DNA of 58,765 nucleotides from Anaerolineales bacterium (GTDB lineage: Bacteria; Chloroflexota; Anaerolineae; Anaerolineales; RBG-16-64-43), in contig JAFGKK010000129.1 in NCBI GenBank assembly GCA_016928575.1, positions 1 through 58,765 on the forward strand, read 5' to 3'. Below, one piece after another: positions 40,924-49,643 of the stretch. The notes under the pieces are model-generated. The model did no database searches. It saw nothing but the letters and a program-made list of their open reading frames with translations, and was not told the origin of the DNA. Numbering within the stretch: the stretch's first letter is position 1; each line of letters opens with the position of its first letter. Position numbers and translations under genes: made by a program.

Positions 40924-41802
40924 CTAATACGAAGCCAGTTCAGCGGTAACGACGATCCGCTGGGTATCGACCATGTACGGGTAGCAGGAAATCAGGGTCA
41001 GGGTCGGGCGTCCGGTCGGAGCCAGGACGGAAACGTCGGTGGGTTCGACGATCCGGATCGCGACGACCCGGTAGGCGAATTTCTGAGTGGCGGTATAGAC
41101 GACGGCCTCATCGCCGGGTTGAAGGCGGTCCAGGTCACGGAACAGTTCGCCGAAAATGTCGTTGTGGGCGGACAGCACGACGTTGCCGGTGGTGCCCGGA
41201 TTGGCGCTGCCGATATGATGGCCCACCCCCTGCTTAAGTTGTTCCCACCCATCGCCTTGGACTACCGGCATGTTGGTTTTACCGATGCTCGGCAGATCCA
41301 GCCGGAGGGGCTGTTCCGGCCCGCGGGTTGGAATGGCAAGCGAGAGGTAGGATTGCATCTGCGGGCGCAGGTCGGCGGGGATTTCTTCCTCGTTGACGGC
41401 CGGCCCGCCGGGGGAATCGGGGGGCGTGTGCCCCGACGGAAGGACCACGGCGGTGATCAGCGGGGTGGCCGAGGGGGTTTCGGAGAGGATCCGGGCGAGG
41501 GAATCGCGGTTCAGATCCTGCAGGCGGAACACGAATTGCAGGACGACCAGTCCGAGAACGATCACCGCGCCGATTTCCACGCCGAGAAGCAGGCGGTCGA
41601 GGAGGTTTTTGCGGGCGGCGGGCGGGGCGCTTTTTTCCGGAACGGAGGGCGGTCCGGCGGGCGGAGCGGGAGGCTCGGTGAAAACCGCGCGCCCCGACCG
41701 TCCAAAACGGCGGATTCTGTCGCGCCGAGCGGCCTGACGCTTGGCCGACAGCAGCCGTTCCAACTCCTCGATCGAAAGATCGTGCGGTTCGCGGGGGCTC
41801 AT
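40924..41802 (-). CDS. sortase (class E/D type)
   Basis: 292 aa: cytoplasmic N-terminus (SIEELERLLSAKRQAARRDRIRRFG), one helix (about 80-105), an extracytoplasmic linker, then the sortase barrel. Catalytic residues: His in VLSAHNDIFGELF, Cys in LTLISCYPYM and Arg in DTQRIVV. The start is the ATG of MSPREPHD. Sortases attach surface proteins to the wall, matching a single-membrane or atypical envelope. No LPxTG-type substrate was recognised here. Confidence 0.9.
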   Translation of the reverse strand: MSPREPHDLSIEELERLLSAKRQAARRDRIRRFGRSGRAVFTEPPAPPAGPPSVPEKSAPPAARKNLLDRLLLGVEIGAVIVLGLVVLQFVFRLQDLNRDSLARILSETPSATPLITAVVLPSGHTPPDSPGGPAVNEEEIPADLRPQMQSYLSLAIPTRGPEQPLRLDLPSIGKTNMPVVQGDGWEQLKQGVGHHIGSANPGTTGNVVLSAHNDIFGELFRDLDRLQPGDEAVVYTATQKFAYRVVAIRIVEPTDVSVLAPTGRPTLTLISCYPYMVDTQRIVVTAELASY

Positions 41803-41818
41803 CAGGTCTCGGGAAAAA

Positions 41819-42475
41819 TTATACCGGAGAGCCTGCCAGCGCGCGCCGGATCGGAGCATACGAGCGGCGGTGCTCCGGGCAGACGCCCAGCCGGGCCAGC
41901 CGCTCGGTATGGGCCCCGGTGCCGTAGCCCTTGTGCCGGTCGAATCCGTACCCCGGATAGATCCGCGAGAGGTCGTCCATCTTGGAATCGCGCCAGGTTT
42001 TGGCGAGGATCGACGCCGCGGCGATCGAGAGCGAGAGGGAATCGCCGTGGAACACGGCGGTTTGCGGCAGATCGGATTCGGGCAGGAGCAGGTAGTCGAT
42101 CAGCAGGTGGTCCGGGGGGATCCGTAAGGCGGAGACGGCGCGGAGCATCGCCAAGCGCGTCGCCCGGAGCGGACCGATTCGGTCCACCTCCACGGCGGAC
42201 GCCCAGCCGACGGCCCAGGCGACGGCCGCCGTGCGGATGGCATCGGCGGCCGTCGCCCTTTGCAGAGGCGTGAGCTGCTTCGAATCGCGGACGCCGGAGA
42301 GATTGGAGCGCGCGGCAGGGCGGTTCAGGGGAAGAATCACCGCACCGGCCGCGAGCGGACCGGCCCAAGCCCCCCGTCCGGCTTCGTCGAGCCCCGCCAC
42401 CTGCAGAAATCCCCGGCGAAGCAGGCGGCGTTCCCGGCTAAGAGTCGGGGCGGGAGTGCGGATCGGGGTTGGCAT
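41819..42475 (-). CDS. rnhB: ribonuclease HII
   Basis: 218 aa. It nicks RNA in RNA/DNA hybrids. Active-site blocks are GLDEAGRGAWAGPL (Asp30, Glu31), VRDSKQLTPLQR (Asp64 region) and later HGDSLSLSIAAASILAKTWRD. The C-terminus carries the usual GYGTGAHTERLARLG. The start overlaps the preceding glycosyltransferase by 38 nt; no in-frame ATG closer to the catalytic core exists, so this long overlap may be real. Confidence 0.94.
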   Translation of the reverse strand: MPTPIRTPAPTLSRERRLLRRGFLQVAGLDEAGRGAWAGPLAAGAVILPLNRPAARSNLSGVRDSKQLTPLQRATAADAIRTAAVAWAVGWASAVEVDRIGPLRATRLAMLRAVSALRIPPDHLLIDYLLLPESDLPQTAVFHGDSLSLSIAAASILAKTWRDSKMDDLSRIYPGYGFDRHKGYGTGAHTERLARLGVCPEHRRSYAPIRRALAGSPV

Positions 42476-43202
42476 ATATTCCGCGCAGGTCGTACCAGCG
42501 GATTCGGATCAGATCCAGGAACATCCGCAGGGAATCGCTGAACAGCCGGATCCGGCTGTCGGATTGATAGTACCAGGAGATGGGCACCTCGCAGATCCGC
42601 ATGCCGCGCCGGCGGGCGAGGTAAAGGACTTCGACGTCGAAGGACCAGCCGTTGAAGCGTTGGCGCGAAAAGAGGTCCTCCGCCGCGGAATCACGGAAGC
42701 ATTTAAAGCCGCACTGGGTGTCTTCAAACCCGCGCATGACGAGCAGCTTGACCGCCAAGGAGAACACCCGTCCGGTGAGGTGTCGGTACTCAGGCTCGTG
42801 AAACCGGCGGGCGCCGGCCGCCTCGCGCGACCCGATGGCGACGTCCGCGTCCGAGAGTCGCGGCGGATAGAACCGCTCGAATTCCTCCACCGGCATCGAA
42901 AGGTCGGCGTCGCACAGGAAGCGGTATTTCCCCCCGGCCTGGAGCATTCCCGCCCGCACCGCCGACCCCTTCCCGCGCACGGGATTGCGGATCAACCGCA
43001 GACAAGGCCATCCGCGCGCCTGCTCGCGGACCAAGTCGGGCGTGCGGTCGGTGCTGCCGTTATCCACCACCCAGACGTCGTGGGAGAAAGCCTGCTTCTC
43101 GAGATACTCGCGAAGCTTCGCCAGGGTGGCGGGCAGGCGACGCTCCTCGTTGAGGGCGGGGATGATGACGGAAAGCCAGGGGGGGGCGGAGGAGTCGGCC
43201 AT
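42438..43202 (-). CDS. GT2 glycosyltransferase, polyprenyl/dolichyl-phosphate sugar synthase-like
   Basis: 254 aa. LSVIIPALNEERRLPATL (10-27), VVDNGSTDRTPDLV, GKGSAVRAGMLQAGG, the DxD motif in LCDADLSMP, and AIGSREAAGARR place it with dolichyl-phosphate glucosyl or mannosyl transferases. It would load a nucleotide sugar onto a lipid phosphate at the membrane, perhaps supplying the LCP/sortase cell-surface group. No membrane helices are seen. It overlaps rnhB by 38 nt. Confidence 0.88.
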   Translation of the reverse strand: MADSSAPPWLSVIIPALNEERRLPATLAKLREYLEKQAFSHDVWVVDNGSTDRTPDLVREQARGWPCLRLIRNPVRGKGSAVRAGMLQAGGKYRFLCDADLSMPVEEFERFYPPRLSDADVAIGSREAAGARRFHEPEYRHLTGRVFSLAVKLLVMRGFEDTQCGFKCFRDSAAEDLFSRQRFNGWSFDVEVLYLARRRGMRICEVPISWYYQSDSRIRLFSDSLRMFLDLIRIRWYDLRGIYANPDPHSRPDS

Positions 43203-43220
43203 GGCGGGCGCGGCGGCTTC

Positions 43221-44192
43221 TCAGCGCAGGATATTCAGCAGCACGATCCCGAATCCCGCCAGAATTACCAGCAGGTCCAACAGGACCATCACGCCCAGCA
43301 GGGTGATCTGGTTGGCGGACATGTGAGTCCGCGCGAGCCAGGCGGAGATCGAGAAGGCGCCGGCCGGCGCCAGTTCCACCGCCTCTTCGATGACGGGCGG
43401 GAGCGGGATCGGAGCCGGTTCCGCCTGCGCGGCATGCTCCTCGACGAAGGCGGTGCGCACCATGTCTTCCGAGATGAAGTTTGGCTGCTCTTCCGGCTCC
43501 GGGATCGCTTCTTCCTGCGGTTCTTCAGAGGGCATGATCACCGCCTGCGGGACGATCTCCTCCTCCGCGGCGGCGATCTCGTCGGCGATGTTGAGCTTCC
43601 CCTCCGGATTGGACAGCAGACGCGTGATCGCGAGGCGCTCCTCGGTGGAATACACCGGGTTCAGAAGGCGGAGGCTGGCGCTGTAGCTTTCCATCCCGTC
43701 GCACATGACCATCCGGATCGGCGCCTTGATGTTCTCGACGAAGGCTTCCGGCTCGGAAAAAAGCAGGACCGCCTCGATCTCCGCGTTGGGCAGCTCGTGC
43801 TGGGTCAGGAATTTGCGGATGGCCTCGGCGTACAGACGCGTCAGATGCGGCAGGTTGGGGCTGGAGTTGCGCATGTTTCCGGAATTGTCGAGTTTGAGCC
43901 AAGCTTCGCCCCGGGCGCGGAACGTCCCTCTCACCGAACTGGCCAGGAAGACGAAAATTCCGGGAGGCCCCACCAGCGCCATCGGAATCGACGTATCCAG
44001 ACCCGGCAAATGGATTTCGCGGATCAGGGTGAATTCGTCCCCCAGCGCCCGCTCCAGGTGGGCGACCGCCTGGTCCTGGGCGTCTTTGTCCTTCTGGCGG
44101 TCCTTGCCGCCCGCGAATAATTCGTTCAACCACCGGATGGCGGGGTTTTTTGCCGGTTCGCCGCGCTGTTTGGTGAGATCGATCAGCTTCAT
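43221..44192 (-). CDS. NERD-like protein with C-terminal membrane anchor
   Basis: 323 aa from MKLIDLTKQRG. The N-terminal half resembles nuclease-related (NERD-type) domains: DQAVAHLERALGDEFTLIREIHLPG, then GPPGIFVFLASSVRGTFRARGEAW. An acidic, low-complexity middle (about 210-260, many Glu and Pro) leads to a final helix (about 300-320). Function unknown; NERD nucleases act on DNA in the cytoplasm, but catalytic residues are not certain. It ends 18 nt before the GT2 gene. Confidence 0.68.
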   Translation of the reverse strand: MKLIDLTKQRGEPAKNPAIRWLNELFAGGKDRQKDKDAQDQAVAHLERALGDEFTLIREIHLPGLDTSIPMALVGPPGIFVFLASSVRGTFRARGEAWLKLDNSGNMRNSSPNLPHLTRLYAEAIRKFLTQHELPNAEIEAVLLFSEPEAFVENIKAPIRMVMCDGMESYSASLRLLNPVYSTEERLAITRLLSNPEGKLNIADEIAAAEEEIVPQAVIMPSEEPQEEAIPEPEEQPNFISEDMVRTAFVEEHAAQAEPAPIPLPPVIEEAVELAPAGAFSISAWLARTHMSANQITLLGVMVLLDLLVILAGFGIVLLNILR

Positions 44193-44294
44193 ACCGGATT
44201 CCTCGAACCTCACACCGGATTATACGTTTGCCGAATTGAATCCGCCAGTAGCCGGAGAAGCCTCCCGGCGCATGCGGGAAGCGCGGGGACCGGC

Positions 44295-44858
44295 TTACCA
44301 CAGGTTGAGGTGGGAGAGGAGAATGCGCAAACCGATCAACAGCAGGATCATGCCGCCGAATATTTCCATCCGGCTTCCGAACCGCTGGCCGAGCCGGTGG
44401 CCCAGCCGAGCCGCAAGCAGGGATAGGACAAACGTCACTAGGCCGATGGCCAGCGCCGGGAGGAGGATCGGGGCGGAGACCATGGCCAGGGAAAAGCCGA
44501 CGGCCATGGCGTCGATGCTGGTGGCGATCGAAAGCATGACGAGGGTGGAGCCGCGGGTTGGGTCGCAAGGTGAATCCGGCGAATCACCCTTCAGGCCGGA
44601 GCGGATCATCCGTCCGGCGACGAACGCCAACAGCAGAAACGCCAGCCAGTGGTCGACGCTGCCCACCAGGGGCTCGATGGTCACACCCGCCAGCCATCCC
44701 AAGAGGGGCATGATCCCTTGAAAGAGGCCGAAGTGAAAAGCGATTCGGAGCGCCGGCCTCGGGCGGGAGGCAAACCCTCCCGCTCCGGCGCACAGCGAAA
44801 CGGCCACGGCGTCCATCGAGAGGCCGACGGCGATGGAGAGGATCTCGATCAGGGACAT
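44295..44858 (-). CDS. mntP: MntP-type manganese efflux pump
   Basis: 187 aa, six helices in two halves. SIAVGLSMDAVAVSLCAGAG (about 8-27) and SIATSIDAMAVGFSLAMV carry the paired acidic residues (Asp in helix 1 and 4) that move Mn2+. Exports manganese from the cytoplasm. GGAG lies about 6 nt before the ATG. No yybP-ykoY-type leader was seen upstream, so control is unknown. Confidence 0.9.
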   Translation of the reverse strand: MSLIEILSIAVGLSMDAVAVSLCAGAGGFASRPRPALRIAFHFGLFQGIMPLLGWLAGVTIEPLVGSVDHWLAFLLLAFVAGRMIRSGLKGDSPDSPCDPTRGSTLVMLSIATSIDAMAVGFSLAMVSAPILLPALAIGLVTFVLSLLAARLGHRLGQRFGSRMEIFGGMILLLIGLRILLSHLNLW

Positions 44859-45213
44859 GCTGGCTCCCGGCGAATTGCCCGAGTTTACCAGATATTGGAA
44901 AGCGTTCGACTATTGAAGATCGGAAAGGCCGGCCATCGATTGTCGAAAAGCCAGCCATAGACGATGGTCTCTGGATCAACGTCGAATTGCATGGGGGGCG
45001 CCGATTTTATTAGTGAAGACCGAGAGGCCGTCTTTCGTCGGCGCACGGCCGAAAGTCGAACATCGAAAAAGGGGAGATGGATGCGCAGTGGGGCCAAGGC
45101 GGCATGGACTTCCCTGCTGAACAGACGAAGAGGACACCCCACGGGGCAAGGCTGGGACCAACGATAATTATCGGCCATGGTCGACGGTCAATCGTCCATG
45201 GTCGATTGCCGAT
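44859..45213. other. intergenic with short CCATGGTCGA repeats
   Basis: Two copies of CCATGGTCGA (about 45174 and 45197), one related CCATCGATTGTCGA (about 44935) and GACGATGGTC occur near one another, some inverted. They may be remains of a small repeat or protein-binding sites. No gene seen. Confidence 0.35.
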
Positions 45214-45873
45214 TTACTGGGCCAACGGCAACCGCTTTTCAATCGGGCGGATGACCATCACCACCTTGCCGCGGATTTCCAGGTTTTCATCGGGATTTTC
45301 GATTACGATCGGCTGCATCGAGGGGTTGGCCGGCTGCAACCGGACCTTTCCGTTTTCGAGATAGAAATATTTAAGCGTGGTTTCTTCACGATTTTTAATC
45401 CAAACCGCAACCATCTCCCCGTTGCGCGCCTCGCGTTGGGGCTTCAGGATGACGTAGTCGCCGTCGTGTACCATCGCGTCGATCATCGAATCCCCCCGGA
45501 CGACGAGCGCAAACAGGTCGGCATCCCGTGGAAGGAGATCCTGGGAGATGGACAGAGCTTCGTCTTCGCCGAAGAGGGGTTCGCTGACGCCGGGAACCGG
45601 TGTGGGCTCGCCGGCTTGGATGTAACCCCAAACGCGGATGGATTGCTGTTCGGGCGTCCGCCGCGGACGGATCCCGCGGGCGACCCGCGGATCCCTTTCC
45701 AGAAGCCCCTCGCGCTGCAGGCGCTCGAGGTTGTAGCGCACTACGGAAAGGGATGGAATCCCCACGTGCTTCATTATCTCCCGGTACGAGGGTGCATAGC
45801 CATGATCGGCGAAGTACTCCTCGATGAAGGCTTTCATCCTGGTTTGACGTTCAGTTATCCCGCCTTCACGCAT
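45214..45873 (-). CDS. lexA: LexA repressor
   Basis: 219 aa from MREGGITERQTRM, whose ATG has AGGAGG about 6 nt upstream. The N-terminal winged helix is about 1-68; APSYREIMKHVGIPSLSVVRYNL is the recognition region. Cleavage site Ala87-Gly88 (YIQAGEP), nucleophile Ser129 (RGDSM) and Lys168 (TLKYF) are present, so self-cleavage on RecA filaments should occur. Regulates the SOS response, including its own gene through the box at 45926-45937. Confidence 0.97.
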   Translation of the reverse strand: MREGGITERQTRMKAFIEEYFADHGYAPSYREIMKHVGIPSLSVVRYNLERLQREGLLERDPRVARGIRPRRTPEQQSIRVWGYIQAGEPTPVPGVSEPLFGEDEALSISQDLLPRDADLFALVVRGDSMIDAMVHDGDYVILKPQREARNGEMVAVWIKNREETTLKYFYLENGKVRLQPANPSMQPIVIENPDENLEIRGKVVMVIRPIEKRLPLAQ

Positions 45874-45916
45874 ACCAACCTCCTGGCCGAAATTGCGACG
45901 CATATTCTTGAGAAAA

Positions 45917-45945
45917 ATCGTACACGAACAATCGTTCTGTGTCAA
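45917..45945 (-). promoter_or_regulatory. lexA promoter with SOS box
   Basis: On the minus strand -35 TTGACA (45940-45945), 17 bp, -10 TACGAT (45917-45922). The spacer holds GAAC-GATT-GTTC (45926-45937), a perfect GAAC-N4-GTTC LexA box of the Gram-positive/Chloroflexota type, so bound LexA would block its own promoter. Confidence 0.9.
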
Positions 45946-46505
45946 GAAGGATAATTAAGAGTTTATTTATCCATAAATAATTAGATTGACCGCTGTGTAT
46001 CGGAAAGCGTACAGAGGCGATAGGCTATTGTCTGGGCCAAGAATGCCGTTAGGGGTGTCATGCTCCGCCTACTCTGCGAAGCGGGGTGTATCTACCTGCC
46101 ACACGCCTCATAATTCCAGGAATCCCGGAAAACACACGCGGGAATGGCGCCACAATCCAAAAGCAATGTTTCAATGGAAAAATCGTTTTTCCGCTTTCCA
46201 AACAGTCCCTAGAACATCAGTATATTGAAAGGGATTTTTGGGACAAAACACTTGCAGGGTGCTGAAACAGACAGGCCGGCTAAACAGTTTTTCTCCCATT
46301 TTCAGCACTCTGATAGATTGAGTATCCGGCTCTGTTCCCGAGGCCCGTAAAAATTTTTGGCAACAAAGTTCAAGCCTGCCTTCTTCTTTATCATCCCTTC
46401 GACCGCGCTTCGGTGAACGGATAAACGGCAGTGGATCTTGGTCAATTGTCGGAGTTTTCTTGCGATGGATGGATTGATCGAAGCCTGAGGAAACGCGGCG
46501 TGGGG
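45946..46505. other. intergenic, AT-richer, nothing recognised
   Basis: About 560 bp, less GC-rich than the genes. A 133-residue frame at 46171-46572 overlaps the kinase gene end and has no homology I can see. No RNA fold or repeat noticed. Confidence 0.3.
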
Positions 46506-48386
46506 CTATTCTTTCGGCAGCGGCAGAACCACGGTGAACTTGGTCTCCATCCCGCCGGTCGAATCCACCCAAACCCGCCCGCCGTGGATTTCGGCGATCG
46601 ATTTCACGATCGAGAGGCCAAGCCCGGTGCCGGCCGTGTTCTGCACGTTGGATGCGCGGTAGAACTTGTTGAACACATGCGGAAGTTCGTTGGGGGGGAT
46701 GCCGATCCCCGAATCGGACACCTGCAGAAAGGCCTGCCCTTCCTCGCGCCGGGTGGTGAAACCGATCCGCCCCCCCTCGGGCGTGTATTTGACGGCGTTG
46801 TCGAGCAGGTTTGCGACCATCTGCCGGAGGCGGAGGGGGTTTCCGTTGAGCGCGGGAATCGACTCGTCGAGCGATACCTCCAGGCGGATCTGTTTGGCGT
46901 CCACCCGGCCGCGGATACCGTCCAGGGCGGCGCGCGCGACCGCATTCAGTTGGATCGCCTCCTTCTGCGAATCGATTCCGGATTCGATTTTCCCAAGGTC
47001 CAGCAGGTCGGAGATCAGCGTGGTGATGGACCCGACGCTGTTCTGGATGCGGCGGATGAAGGTTTTTTGCTGGTCGGTGACCGGGCCGGCGCGCTCGATC
47101 AGATCGACGTAGCCGAGGATGGTGGTGAGCGGCGAGCGCAGATCGTGCGAGACGGTGGCGACGAATTCGCTCTTCAGCCGGTCCAGCTCCTTGAGTTGGG
47201 TGATGTCGTTAAGCACGATGGCGTAGCCGACGCCCTCGATCGGAGTGAGGTGGGCGTTATAGACGCGGTCGTCGGCGAGCGTGATTTCCGTCCGCCGCTG
47301 TTTGGCGAGGGGGGATTCCCGCCGCGCGAAAAGGTATTGCAGTTCGAGGTTGGGGAAGACCTCCTTCAACGGGCGCCCGGCCAGCGGCGAATCGTCGAGA
47401 TGGAAGAGGGCGCGGACGGTCCGGTTGGCGATCAGCATCCGTCCCTCGGTGTCGGTGATGATCACGCCGTCCTCCACCTGCTGGATTACGGTTTCCAGCT
47501 GGCGCATCTGCGCGCGGGTGGCTTCCAGCAGCCGGGCGTTTTCCAGGGCGATGACGGCATGCTCGGCCAGCGCCTGCATCAGCGCCAGATCGCTTTCGTG
47601 CAGCGGGCGGCGGGCGGCGCGGTTGTCCACCCCGAGCAGGCCGATCGTCTTTCCCTGCTGCAGCAAGGGCACGAAGATCAGCGAATGGACCAGAAAGGAG
47701 GATTTGATCTTGCGCGGCCCTTCGCCATCGAGAAGGATCGGCTCCCCCTTGCGGATCACCTCTCCGGCAAGGGAATCTTCCATCTTCATGCGGAAGGTGC
47801 GGACGAACTCCTCGTCGAAATTTTTCGACGCGCGCATGTAGAGCTCGCCGCTGGCGGGATCGACGAGCATCAGGCTGCCTTCCTCCGCTCCGGTCAGGCG
47901 GACGGCGGCTTCGACGATGCTGGCCAGCGCCTGGTCGAGATCCAGCTGGCTGTTGATGTTCTTGGCCAGCTGGGAGAGAGTCTCCAGCTCCCGGACCCGG
48001 ACGTGCAGGGGGGAAGTGGTGCCCAGGGCCGAATGGCGGTCGAGGGCGGCCAGGAGGGCCGCCGGATCGACCGGATCGGCGATCCACTCATCGGCCCGAA
48101 CGCGAAGCACGTCGGCATAGGATTTTTCCACCGACTTTCCCAGCAGGAGGATGATCGGCAGGCCCGGGCGCTCGGCTCGGATCCGGGTTGCCGCGTCGAG
48201 AGATTCCGCCCCGCCGGGAAAGGCCAGGAGGGCGATCCGGGGATTCGAGTTTTCCAATTCTTTAAGCGCATCGGGAAGCGAGGGCGGGGCAGAGAGCCGG
48301 TAGCGGCCCTCCCGGGTGAGAATCGGCTCCAGGGCGGGAAGGTGCTTTCGGGCGGGGTCTACGAAAAGAATCAGGGGTTCGGGCAT
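46506..48386 (-). CDS. histidine kinase with degenerate receiver, GAF and PAS domains
   Basis: 626 aa, soluble. The N-terminal about 120 residues look like a receiver, but the phosphoacceptor position is Ala55 (IALLAFPG) and the conserved Lys is Asp104 (IADPVD), so it should not be phosphorylated. A GAF domain (about 145-285), a PAS domain (about 297-395), H-box SEFVATVSHDLRSPL (His414), N-box NLLDNAVKYTPEGG, DSGIGIPP and GTGLGLSIVK follow. It lies 4 nt after the receiver-GAF gene, so they form one unit. Confidence 0.92.
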   Translation of the reverse strand: MPEPLILFVDPARKHLPALEPILTREGRYRLSAPPSLPDALKELENSNPRIALLAFPGGAESLDAATRIRAERPGLPIILLLGKSVEKSYADVLRVRADEWIADPVDPAALLAALDRHSALGTTSPLHVRVRELETLSQLAKNINSQLDLDQALASIVEAAVRLTGAEEGSLMLVDPASGELYMRASKNFDEEFVRTFRMKMEDSLAGEVIRKGEPILLDGEGPRKIKSSFLVHSLIFVPLLQQGKTIGLLGVDNRAARRPLHESDLALMQALAEHAVIALENARLLEATRAQMRQLETVIQQVEDGVIITDTEGRMLIANRTVRALFHLDDSPLAGRPLKEVFPNLELQYLFARRESPLAKQRRTEITLADDRVYNAHLTPIEGVGYAIVLNDITQLKELDRLKSEFVATVSHDLRSPLTTILGYVDLIERAGPVTDQQKTFIRRIQNSVGSITTLISDLLDLGKIESGIDSQKEAIQLNAVARAALDGIRGRVDAKQIRLEVSLDESIPALNGNPLRLRQMVANLLDNAVKYTPEGGRIGFTTRREEGQAFLQVSDSGIGIPPNELPHVFNKFYRASNVQNTAGTGLGLSIVKSIAEIHGGRVWVDSTGGMETKFTVVLPLPKE

Positions 48387-48390
48387 CGGC

Positions 48391-49350
48391 TCACCCCGGC
48401 GGGGCCTTCTTCGCGGCGGCCCGGTTTTCCAAGGCGCGGAACAGGCGCGCGTTGATCATGGCAATCGAGGCATAGTCGGCGACGGCCTCCAGCATGGTCT
48501 GCTCGCGGACCGTGAAGTCGCGGGCTTCCTTATGTCCGACCGCTATCACGCCGAGGGATTCGGTTTTGGCTTTGATCGGCGCGACCAGGACGGACCGGCA
48601 GACCTGAGCGATTTTGAACCGTTGCAGGCCGGCGCCCGAAAGGCGCAGGGCTTCGCCGGAGGCGATCACCAACGGCGACACCCCGTCGTCCCACGGCAGG
48701 TTGAGCTTGGCGGCGAGGGATGCCGGCAGGCCGTGCTGGCTGCGCAGCAGGAGCGCCCGGCCTTCGTCGTCCCGCTGGAGGAGCCAGCCCATTTCCGTCT
48801 CGGTGGCGTAGCGCGCGCCTTCCATCAGGCGGTCGAACAGCCGGTCCAGATGGTTCAACGACACCATCGCCTTTCCGATCCCGAACAGCAGGGTGAGTTC
48901 CTTAACCCGGTGTTCCAACTGCTGGTTGGCTTCGGACAGGCGCAGCGCGAGCGCTTCCCGCTCCTTGCGCAGGCGGACTTCGGAAAGCGCGCGCTCCACG
49001 GAGGAGACCACCTCCGCCTCCCGCAGAGGCTTGGCGAGGTAATCCTTCGCGCCGAGTCGGAACGCCTGCAGCGCGGCTTTTTCCTGGCCTTCCGGGGCGG
49101 TGACGATCACGAGCGATTCCAACCCTTGGGCGCGCAGGGCGACGAGGATCTCCTTGGCCGAGAGTCCGAGCAGCGTCAGGCTGGCGATGACGATGTCGGG
49201 ATGGAAAGTCATGATCTGGTGAATCGCGCCTGGGCCGTCGGAGGCGGCGGCCATGGAATAGCCGAGCGGCCCCAGGGTTTGGCGCGCCACCAGGTCGACG
49301 ACGTCCGGATCCTCGTCCGCGATCAGAATTTTTTCCGATGGTTTCGGCAT
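48391..49350 (-). CDS. receiver-like and GAF domain protein (pseudo-receiver)
   Basis: 319 aa from MPKPSEKILIADEDPD. The receiver-like domain (6-125) keeps the acidic pair (Asp12-Glu13-Asp14), the Thr (VIVTAPEG) and the Lys (AKPLREAE), but the phosphorylation Asp is Ser57 (HPDIVIASL). A coiled linker precedes a GAF domain (about 165-305; VSPLVIASGEALRLSG; VLVAPIKAKTESLGVIAVGHKEAR). No output domain. It likely transmits a ligand or protein signal to the kinase without phosphorylation. The frame extension above 49350 is unsupported. Confidence 0.88.
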   Translation of the reverse strand: MPKPSEKILIADEDPDVVDLVARQTLGPLGYSMAAASDGPGAIHQIMTFHPDIVIASLTLLGLSAKEILVALRAQGLESLVIVTAPEGQEKAALQAFRLGAKDYLAKPLREAEVVSSVERALSEVRLRKEREALALRLSEANQQLEHRVKELTLLFGIGKAMVSLNHLDRLFDRLMEGARYATETEMGWLLQRDDEGRALLLRSQHGLPASLAAKLNLPWDDGVSPLVIASGEALRLSGAGLQRFKIAQVCRSVLVAPIKAKTESLGVIAVGHKEARDFTVREQTMLEAVADYASIAMINARLFRALENRAAAKKAPPG

Positions 49351-49563
49351 CGCGTATGGAATAATCCCGGGCGGAATACATCCGTCCGGGATGCGGATAT
49401 CGGCCAGGGTTCGGCGGGACAAAGAAACTATATCACACCGGTCCGGGCCGGGGCAATCCGCGGCGCCCCGCAAAGCAACGGCAAAGGATTTTCCGCCGCG
49501 GGAATGGTCCGCGGGCTCGGCGAACCATCATTGTTAGAAATCCGTAAGAAGCAACGTGTGATA

Positions 49564-49592
49564 TTGACGCTCCCATCCGCCGGGAATAGAAT
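49564..49592 (+). promoter_or_regulatory. promoter of the DnaJ-like gene
   Basis: TTGACG (49564-49569), 17 bp, TAGAAT (49587-49592), same elements as the thiamine operon promoter. No CIRCE (GAGTGCTAA-type) operator was seen near it. Confidence 0.75.
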
Positions 49593-49643
49593 GAATCCGC
49601 GCCCTCCGGGGTCCGTCCGGAGAATCTACGCCATCAAAACGCT

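Noticed and set aside
44859-45213. yybP-ykoY manganese riboswitch before mntP
   Set aside because: The paired GGGGAGTA-like and CCGAA-type internal loops were not found.
46171-46572. A 133-codon frame beside the histidine kinase gene
   Set aside because: Overlaps the kinase coding end and shows no domain or start signal.
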